Of a stretch of 11,580 nt of DNA, positions 1 to 5,560 are shown in pieces. A program made the position numbers and the translations under genes. The notes below the pieces were generated by a model, which was given only the letters and a program-made list of their open reading frames with translations, searched no databases and had not been told where the DNA came from. The stretch's first letter is position 1. The number at the start of each line of letters is the position of its first letter. The stretch is from CALAZP01 sp964410725. Lineage in GTDB: Bacteria > Bacteroidota > Bacteroidia > Chitinophagales > Saprospiraceae. The stretch spans positions 1 to 11,580 of the forward strand of contig CAYPID010000055.1 of assembly GCA_964410725.1 (NCBI GenBank), read 5' to 3'.

Positions 1-690
1 AAATGGTATGTCAATATTTGTTGTATCACCTAAAACGTCACCTATATTTCTTTCACTAGCTACTAATCTAAACGTAGGGGCTGTACCGTATAAAGCGTAG
101 AAAGAGTTATAACCAATTCCACTCTTATTCAAAACATCTATAGGTAGGAAGAAACCATCAAATTTAACATCACTTTCTGGAGGATTAACCGTTACACTAA
201 AATCATCTAAGTCTACTTTTCCTATTCCAATTTGTTTAGCGGCCCCATAGGGGGCATTATAATAAGTATATTCCATGGTACCTAAAACCCCTGAAAGATT
301 TGGATATATACCTTTAGAGCCTGAAGGAGCAATTGATGAAGCCACATCCTCTATTTGAAGGGTAGCTGGATTAATAGAAACTATATCTATACTAGAACCA
401 TAAGCCAAAATATTATATCTATTTTCACTATACTGTGGCATAAAAGATTCAAATCTAGCATAATTTTCAAAACTTGCGGAATCAATAATATCCCCTGTAG
501 ATACATCAAGTTTCAAGATAAAAGCTTTTCTCGGAAAATTGAAACCTGTACTACCCACGACTATCATCGTTGTATCATCAAAGAAAACGTCATTAGCATA
601 TCCATCAAAATACGTATTATTCCATTGGGGATCAAACTGAGATAGTAAGGTAAAAGGAAGAAGTAAAAAAAATAAAAAGATCTTTTCCAT
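1..690 (-). CDS. Secreted protein of unknown function, N-terminal part (C-terminus beyond left edge)
   Basis: An uninterrupted frame of 230 codons runs from an ATG at 688-690 to the window edge with no stop. The product begins MEKIFLFFLLLPFTLLSQ, a classic short lipid-free signal peptide (positive n-region, Leu/Phe core, cleavage probably after Ser17 or Gln18), so the protein is likely exported to the periplasm or beyond. The mature part is rich in Asp, Tyr, Phe, Ser and Gly. Short strand-like segments follow each other (for example around MIVVGSTGFNF, FILKLDVSTGDII and YNILAYGSSIDIVSI), which resembles the blades of beta-propeller or 'T9SS-associated' secreted proteins. No catalytic motif is recognisable. 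The coding sequence is clearly more AT-rich than the operon at 1144-7582. A T9SS sorting domain could lie in the missing C-terminus, but this cannot be seen. The reading frame and the export signal are well supported; the function is unknown. Confidence 0.85.
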   Translation of the reverse strand, partial: MEKIFLFFLLLPFTLLSQFDPQWNNTYFDGYANDVFFDDTTMIVVGSTGFNFPRKAFILKLDVSTGDIIDSASFENYARFESFMPQYSENRYNILAYGSSIDIVSINPATLQIEDVASSIAPSGSKGIYPNLSGVLGTMEYTYYNAPYGAAKQIGIGKVDLDDFSVTVNPPESDVKFDGFFLPIDVLNKSGIGYNSFYALYGTAPTFRLVASERNIGDVLGDTTNIDIPF

Positions 691-1143
691 GTGTTTTTTT
701 TTGAATCAATATTAATTCATGAAACCCATATAGCATTGAAAATCTCCTCCAATATTTCCATAAAATTTGTCAACAAAAAAAATTTACAAATACATATTTA
801 ATTGTAAATCAACGATTTAAGTCTTGAAAATTAAATAATATAAAATAATATTTGGATATTTGTAAAATAATTATAATACTGATAAACAAACACCGGACTG
901 AAATCCAGCCATCAGTAAGTACACCAATGAATACCATTCTAAATATGGATTTGGTGTCACTGAAGTTTACCTCCGCTAATTATCATAACCGCATCTAAGT
1001 AATTAATACTTGCGTATTATGAAACTCTCTAAAATGATTTTGGTAAGGACCTTCATCTTAATGGATTTCAAAAATCTATAGATTAATGGGAAGGTTAGAC
1101 CGCTGCCCTTTTTTGGAAATAGGGAGGTAGGTTTACCAAGTAA
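691..1143. other. AT-rich intergenic spacer without a gene
   Basis: These 453 nt separate the end of the heptose operon from the start of the secreted-protein gene at 690. I see no reading frame with coding character, no tRNA and no strong terminator. The 770-860 part is extremely AT-rich and probably contains the promoter of the 1-690 gene. The box TGTATTTG on the minus strand at 787-794 is one mismatch from the Bacteroidota -7 consensus TAnnTTTG, but no well-spaced -33 TTG accompanies it. A 12-nt perfect palindrome AATCTATAGATT lies at 1073-1084. An imperfect hairpin at 913-962 is listed separately. Confidence 0.6.
913..962. repeat. Imperfect inverted repeat / stem-loop
   Basis: ACACCAA (921-927) is perfectly complementary to TTGGTGT (951-957). 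An outer CAGT (913-916) pairs with ACTG (959-962) across small bulges, and an inner CCAT (933-936) pairs with ATGG (945-948). The arms are thus 4+7+4 bp around a loop of 8 nt. No T-run follows on either strand, so it is not a typical intrinsic terminator. It might be an RNA structure in the 3' trailer of the heptose operon, an operator-like dyad, or chance. No known RNA family was recognised. Confidence 0.35.
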
Positions 1144-1701
1144 TCAAAAATATCGAATAGCGTGGGCAAAATCAATTAAGGAGGGGTAAATTGCATCTGG
1201 AACTATACTCAAAGTTCCTTTTTCCGAAAGGGGTCCAATCCAAACGGTTTGCATACCCAAGTTTTTCCCAAATTCGATATCGCTAGGCATATCCCCAACC
1301 ATAACAGAATTTGAAAAATCAATATCCGGGTCTTTAGCCTGAGCTGCTAATGCCATCGCACCATCAGGTTTGCGGCAATTGGGTTGTTGATCTGCCAAAT
1401 CAGGACAAAATTGAATTTCGTGGATTACCGCACCTTGTTGAACAAGCTCTTTCCTCATTGCTTCATGTATATTATTCAAATCCTCCACGGTCATTAATCC
1501 TTTACCAATTCCTTGTTGATTAGTGACCAATACAATTTTTCGAAACCATTGATTCAAAAGAAAGATAGCCTTTCCCACCTCAGGAAGTAAAATGAGTTCT
1601 TCAGGTCTTTTTACGTAATCACCTATCAGCCGTTGGTTGATCACCCCGTCTCGATCTAAAAACAAAGTCGTCTGTCGTGCTATATAAATAGGTGTATTCA
1701 C
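1144..1701 (-). CDS. gmhB: D-glycero-D-manno-heptose 1,7-bisphosphate 7-phosphatase (GmhB-type HAD phosphatase)
   Basis: The 185-residue cytoplasmic product belongs to HAD subfamily IIIA and should remove the 7-phosphate from heptose 1,7-bisphosphate during nucleotide-heptose synthesis. All four HAD motifs are visible: motif I FLDRDGV with nucleophile D16 and acid D18, motif II TNQ (60-62), motif III K111 in CRKP, and motif IV GDMPSD (136-141). The length matches the family (about 180-190). The zinc loop is unusual: E. coli GmhB has CxH plus CxC before RKP, whereas here only C99 and C109 remain, with Asp at the His position (D101) and Pro at the other Cys. The ATG overlaps the gmhA stop by 4 nt (ATGA), so the two are translationally coupled. 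It is the last gene of the seven-gene cluster. The neighbouring GmhA supports a heptose role over the related histidinol-phosphate phosphatase. Confidence 0.88.
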   Translation of the reverse strand: MNTPIYIARQTTLFLDRDGVINQRLIGDYVKRPEELILLPEVGKAIFLLNQWFRKIVLVTNQQGIGKGLMTVEDLNNIHEAMRKELVQQGAVIHEIQFCPDLADQQPNCRKPDGAMALAAQAKDPDIDFSNSVMVGDMPSDIEFGKNLGMQTVWIGPLSEKGTLSIVPDAIYPSLIDFAHAIRYF

Positions 1702-2270
1702 CCAAAAAGATTTTCTTCCACAAATTGACAGAGGATATGACCGATAAGAATATGACTTTCTTGGATTCGAGGGGTATCTGTTGAAGGAACATTTAAGAGC
1801 AAATCCACTTTTTCCCGAAGGGATCCTCCCAATTGACCAGTCATTCCAATAATTTTCATGCCTTGTTGTATTCCCGCCTCCGCGGCCTTTACAATATTTT
1901 TGGAATTACCAGAGGTAGAAATGGCGACCAAAACATCTCCTGCGCGACCGGCAGCTTGCACCATCCGCTCATACACTACATCAAAAGAATAATCGTTACC
2001 CACTGCAGTAATGTACGAAGAATTCACATGTAAGGCCTCACTGTATAAGGGTGGTCTATCTTTATAAAATCTTCCGGAAAATTCTGCAGCCAAATGTTGG
2101 GCATCTGCTGCGCTACCACCATTACCACAGAAAAGGACTTTGCCATCTTTTTTAAAGCATTCCGTGAGCAGCGCTGCGGATTCCATGATTTTCCCTAACA
2201 GCACCTCATCTGCCAATAATGCTTGTTTGACGCCTATAGAAGCCTGAATAATGTCTTTAATTGTTTCCAT
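1698..2270 (-). CDS. gmhA: Phosphoheptose isomerase (sedoheptulose 7-phosphate isomerase, SIS domain)
   Basis: GmhA converts sedoheptulose 7-phosphate to D-glycero-D-manno-heptose 7-phosphate, the first committed step of ADP- or GDP-heptose synthesis, in the cytoplasm. The 190-residue protein is one SIS domain of typical family length. Diagnostic stretches are GNGGSAADAQHLAAEFSGRF at 49-68, the phosphate-binding STSGNS at 118-123, and the C-terminal RIQESHILIGH helix. The metal/catalytic set known from E. coli GmhA (His61, Glu65, Gln172, His180) is present here as H59, E63, Q170 and H178. The start overlaps the 3' end of the glycosyltransferase gene by 14 nt, and the stop overlaps gmhB, indicating one transcript. 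Together with GmhB it makes two of the early steps; a kinase (HddA/HldE) and a nucleotidyltransferase are not in the window. DiaA-like SIS proteins are an alternative, but the GmhB partner makes this unlikely. Confidence 0.92.
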   Translation of the reverse strand: METIKDIIQASIGVKQALLADEVLLGKIMESAALLTECFKKDGKVLFCGNGGSAADAQHLAAEFSGRFYKDRPPLYSEALHVNSSYITAVGNDYSFDVVYERMVQAAGRAGDVLVAISTSGNSKNIVKAAEAGIQQGMKIIGMTGQLGGSLREKVDLLLNVPSTDTPRIQESHILIGHILCQFVEENLFG

Positions 2271-3210
2271 CTTGGCAGTTTACCGTACTTTCAATCAAAT
2301 AATTATTCCGATCGGGGTTGGAGCGAACGACCAATTCCGCCAAAAAACCAGTGACAAACAATTGCGTTCCGATAATTAAAAATAAGAAACCCAAGAAAAA
2401 AAGTGGACGCTCGGCGATTCCACCTTGATCGTACACCAATTTGCTAAAAGTCAATCCGGCTAAAACCGAAAAGCCGATAATTAAAAATAGCGTTCCTAAG
2501 GCTCCAAAAAAGTGCATGGGTCTTTTGGCAAATTTCCCAACAAAGGTGATGGAGAGTAAATCGAGGAATCCATTGATAAAACGTTCGAATCCGAACTTGG
2601 AAATCCCATATTTTCTGGGGTAATGCCGCACTACTTGTTCGCCAATTTTATAAAAACCTGCCCATTTGGCCAGTAATGGGATATAACGATGCATTTCACC
2701 GTACACCTCTACGCTCTTGACGACGTCAAGGCGATAGGCTTTCAATCCGCAATTGAAATCGTGTAATTTAATTTTACTAATCCACCGGGTGATTCGGTTG
2801 AAAAATTTGGAGGGAAGAGTTTTTGAAATGGGGTCGTGGCGGTTCTTTTTCCATCCGGAAACCAAATCGTACCCTCTGTTATCTATGGCGTCCATTAAAG
2901 CAGGAATCTCATCTGGACTGTCCTGTAAATCGGCATCCATGGTAATGACCACTCGCCCCTTGGCTTGTTTGAAGCCCACATTAAGCGCAGCTGATTTGCC
3001 GTAATTTCTTCGAAATTTGATGCCCAGTACATTAGCATATTTTTGACTGAGGTCCTGAACGACTTGCCAAGAAGCATCAGAAGACCCGTCGTCAATTAAG
3101 ATGATTTCCGATTTAATCTTTTGGTCATCCACAATTCGATTAATCCAATCTACCAACTCAAGCAAAGACTCCTCCTCATTAAATAAAGGTATCACAACCG
3201 ATAAATCCAT
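2257..3210 (-). CDS. Membrane-anchored family 2 glycosyltransferase (DPM1/GtrB/ArnC-like, polyprenyl-phosphate sugar transferase)
   Basis: The 317-residue protein has an N-terminal GT-A domain followed by two membrane helices. It starts with SVVIPLFNEEESL (4-16), has the nucleotide-binding IDDGSSD (39-45), the metal-binding DAD (92-94) in MDADLQDSP, and a SGWKKNRHDP segment (118-127) typical of the DPM1/GtrB group. Hydrophobic helices span about 233-256 and 268-293. Family members load a sugar from a nucleotide donor onto a polyprenyl phosphate at the cytoplasmic face, giving a lipid-linked donor for periplasmic glycosylation. The sugar cannot be read from the sequence; mannose or glucose are common and a heptose link is only suggested by gmhA/gmhB downstream. 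The gene starts 1 nt after the stop of the preceding DUF4199-type gene and overlaps gmhA, so it is co-transcribed. Confidence 0.88.
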   Translation of the reverse strand: MDLSVVIPLFNEEESLLELVDWINRIVDDQKIKSEIILIDDGSSDASWQVVQDLSQKYANVLGIKFRRNYGKSAALNVGFKQAKGRVVITMDADLQDSPDEIPALMDAIDNRGYDLVSGWKKNRHDPISKTLPSKFFNRITRWISKIKLHDFNCGLKAYRLDVVKSVEVYGEMHRYIPLLAKWAGFYKIGEQVVRHYPRKYGISKFGFERFINGFLDLLSITFVGKFAKRPMHFFGALGTLFLIIGFSVLAGLTFSKLVYDQGGIAERPLFFLGFLFLIIGTQLFVTGFLAELVVRSNPDRNNYLIESTVNCQDGNN

Positions 3211-3211
3211 G

Positions 3212-3715
3212 TTATTGCTTTTGATTTCTCATGATAAGACGTCCAATTATTGCTGCCAGAAAAAATCCACCCAGCAAACTTCTTGCAAAATTAAAAAGGA
3301 AAGAGGAAAACGTATATGATGTACCTTCAATAATTAAATTTTGTGCCATGACCCTGGCATTATCTTTCCCCAGCACGTCTTCATTGGCTTTGATTCGTTC
3401 CAATGAAATATCTAATCTTAATTGGCCTAATTGATCAATAATGCCTTGATAGAGAGAAAAATCAACTAAGTAATATATTCCCATAGACACTAGATAAAAT
3501 TTAAACCCCAAACTAGTAATCGTTTGAAAATCATCTTTGGGGAGTTTGACGACCATACTTCTGTCGTAAATCACCATTCCAATCACGGTCACCACCATAG
3601 GAAACCAACCAGTCCAAGCATTAAAAAGATGTTGGGGGGCAAGCAATGCGATGCCCACCCAAATCGAGGCAATGATAGCACCAGTAATTCCTCCATACCT
3701 CACCCATCCTTGCAT
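3212..3715 (-). CDS. Small four-helix membrane protein, DUF4199-like
   Basis: The 167-residue product has hydrophobic segments at about 8-26, 36-52, 68-88 and 138-160, and a long polar, probably extramembrane stretch between helices three and four (about 90-135) with RLDISLERIKANEDVLGKDN. This layout (three helices, a charged helical loop, then a last helix) matches the DUF4199 group found throughout Bacteroidota and mirrors the neighbour at 3728-4267. The assignment is weaker here because the sequence is more diverged. No enzymatic motif is present. The gene lies 12 nt downstream of its paralogue-like neighbour and 1 nt upstream of the glycosyltransferase. A role in assisting that membrane transferase is inference from position only. 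The ATG at 3713-3715 gives a conventional start right before the first helix. Confidence 0.8.
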   Translation of the reverse strand: MQGWVRYGGITGAIIASIWVGIALLAPQHLFNAWTGWFPMVVTVIGMVIYDRSMVVKLPKDDFQTITSLGFKFYLVSMGIYYLVDFSLYQGIIDQLGQLRLDISLERIKANEDVLGKDNARVMAQNLIIEGTSYTFSSFLFNFARSLLGGFFLAAIIGRLIMRNQKQ

Positions 3716-3727
3716 GGTATTACAGTT

Positions 3728-4267
3728 TTATGCCATTCCTTGTGAAGGTTGCTTTTTCATAACTGCAGCCACCACCAGAGAAATAATTAATCCAAAAAAC
3801 ATAGAGCCCAAAAGAGCAAAAACGGTAATCATAGCTGGGTTCATGAATTTAGCATTCATAGCCATAGCTTGTTCTAATTGTTCTCCACTCATCCCTTGAC
3901 TTTCCATTTGCCCTCTTGCAGCTTCTTTCATCACATCAATCATTTCAGGATCTATGAAAGAAATATAAACAAATGTCCAAACTGCGGAAATTGCGGCAAT
4001 GACAACCACAGTTAACATTCCCAAACCAAAAGCTTTACCGAAGGCGATATAACCCTCTAAATCTTCATCACGGTGTTTTTTTACCGCCATTACTAAAGCC
4101 CCGGCAGTTACTACTGCATTTAGAATGTTAATAATCATGGAACCACTCCCCCCATTGGGCTGTGAAGGATCTACCAATCCGGTAAGCTGACCAATTAAAC
4201 CAATAACAATCAACACTAAAGCTCCGTAAAGGCCATAGGTTAGTGCATGTGTTCTTGAAGCATTCAT
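3728..4267 (-). CDS. DUF4199 domain-containing membrane protein
   Basis: The start was set at the ATG at 4265-4267 (MNASRTHALTYGLYGAL...), because an in-frame ATG at 4327 would overlap the preceding gene and adds 20 non-conserved residues. The resulting 179-residue protein has four hydrophobic segments at about 10-30, 44-63, 79-104 and 143-170. The segment FGKAFGLGMLTVVVIAAIS followed by FVYISFIDPEMID (about 76-111) is characteristic of DUF4199. A Met/Gln/Glu-rich amphipathic stretch (about 107-140) separates helices three and four. Function is unknown for the family. It sits 10 nt after the dihydroorotase-like gene and 12 nt before a second protein of the same architecture, within the operon that continues to gmhB. 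Confidence 0.87.
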   Translation of the reverse strand: MNASRTHALTYGLYGALVLIVIGLIGQLTGLVDPSQPNGGSGSMIINILNAVVTAGALVMAVKKHRDEDLEGYIAFGKAFGLGMLTVVVIAAISAVWTFVYISFIDPEMIDVMKEAARGQMESQGMSGEQLEQAMAMNAKFMNPAMITVFALLGSMFFGLIISLVVAAVMKKQPSQGMA

Positions 4268-4277
4268 AATAAATAAA

Positions 4278-5546
4278 TTAAAGTTGGTTAAATATTTGTT
4301 TTTCGTTGTTATTAATAATCCCAGCAACGGTACCTCTTAGGGGTTGCGTCAAACCAGGAATATTTTTGGATTTGGAAAAGAATTGCTCTGGGGTTCTCAA
4401 CGCCTTTCCCTCTGGATTAAGCAAGGTCAGATTAGCGACCTCGCCCACTTTAATTGACGGGATCTTCAAATTAAGTATTTTCCTAGGAGCAGTACTCAAC
4501 CATTGCACCCATTCCCGAGGTGCTATGGAAACAGGAGCCAGGGTATTCAATAAAGGATACACCGATTCAATGGTACTAGCACCATATGCTGCATAGGGAA
4601 ATTCCAATTTCTTTTTTTCCAATTCCACAGGTACATGATTAGAAATAATGCCATCCAAAGTGCCGTCCTTCAATCCCTCCCAAAGCGCCTCCTGGTCTTC
4701 CTTTTCCCGAAGGGGTGGCAATACTTTATAAGTGGAATCAAATTGGGTCAACTGCTCAGTCGTATAAACTAAATTTAAAAGGGGAACACTAGCCGTAATC
4801 CGAACCCCTTGTGCTTTGGCTTTGCGAATCAATGCCACCGCACCTGCTGATGAAACCCCAGAAAAGTGCAGTCGAGAACCAGTGTACTTGACCAACTCTA
4901 TATCCCGATTCACCATCATTTCTTCGGATAAAGGAGGAATGCCCTTAAGTCCTAAAGAGGTGCTGATGAAGCCTTCATGAATCAATCCTTCTCTAGCTAT
5001 AGTGGCATCGAAAGGCTGATTGAGGATCAACCCATCAAAAGCTTTAACATATTGTAAGGCTCGCATCATCAGCCCAGCATCTTGAATCGGGTGATGGCCA
5101 TCCGTAAATCCCAATGCACCAAACTGATGCATTTCCATCATCTCCGTTAGGTCCTTTCCGGCACATCCAACGGAAACCGCACCTAAAGGTACCATCTGTA
5201 CAGGTCCTTGGGGTGCATTCTGGGTCAAAAACAATATTTCGGACTTCCCCTGTCGAACCGGCAAAGTATTGGGCTGAGCGGCAATACAAGTAAACCCACC
5301 GTAGGCAGCTGCCAGCGCAATGGACTGCAAATCTTCAGTAACTTCCCATCCAGGTTCACCAACTTGAACACCCAAATCCATCCAACCCGGACTGACCACT
5401 AAATCTTTCAATACCTCAACCCCTTCTGGCACCTGAATAGATGGCCCTATCGCCTCAATGATTCCATCCTTAATGTACATATTAGTGGCCTCCTTTGGAG
5501 ATCCTGAATTTTCCCATATTGTGATGTTCTGTAAGAAAATCTGCAT
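4278..5546 (-). CDS. Dihydroorotase-family protein (PyrC-like), predicted non-catalytic
   Basis: The start was placed at 5544-5546 (MQIFLQNITIW..., the normal beginning of the amidohydrolase beta-sandwich), giving 422 residues, the usual class I length. An upstream ATG at 5639 lies inside the preceding gene. Family landmarks are clear: SPGWMDLG...GEPG (52-66), PNT (92-94), FTDG (147-150), LPPLREKEDQEAL (276-288), DGTLDGI (294-300) and YGAST (321-325). The catalytic residues are not there. The DxHxHxRxPG motif reads DLGVQVGEPG, so both metal His and the substrate Arg are Gly59, Gln61 and Gly63. The His of the AHxED region is Asn176, that of CHVST is Gly230, and TDHAPH reads SNHVPV with Asn303 in place of the catalytic Asp. 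In other bacteria such pseudo-dihydroorotases (PyrC'/PyrX) act as structural partners of aspartate carbamoyltransferase. Here the neighbours are envelope genes, so its partner is open. It starts 14 nt after the BatA-like gene. Confidence 0.9.
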   Translation of the reverse strand: MQIFLQNITIWENSGSPKEATNMYIKDGIIEAIGPSIQVPEGVEVLKDLVVSPGWMDLGVQVGEPGWEVTEDLQSIALAAAYGGFTCIAAQPNTLPVRQGKSEILFLTQNAPQGPVQMVPLGAVSVGCAGKDLTEMMEMHQFGALGFTDGHHPIQDAGLMMRALQYVKAFDGLILNQPFDATIAREGLIHEGFISTSLGLKGIPPLSEEMMVNRDIELVKYTGSRLHFSGVSSAGAVALIRKAKAQGVRITASVPLLNLVYTTEQLTQFDSTYKVLPPLREKEDQEALWEGLKDGTLDGIISNHVPVELEKKKLEFPYAAYGASTIESVYPLLNTLAPVSIAPREWVQWLSTAPRKILNLKIPSIKVGEVANLTLLNPEGKALRTPEQFFSKSKNIPGLTQPLRGTVAGIINNNEKQIFNQL

Positions 5547-5560
5547 CTGACAAATATAAC

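Noticed and set aside
355..645. Plus-strand reading frame of 96 codons near the left edge
   Set aside because: It is antisense to the 230-codon frame with a signal peptide at 1-690, and its translation lacks any protein-like pattern.
4268..4327. N-terminal extension of the first DUF4199 gene by 20 codons
   Set aside because: It lies inside the 3' end of the dihydroorotase-like gene, and the ATG at 4267 directly precedes the first membrane helix as expected.
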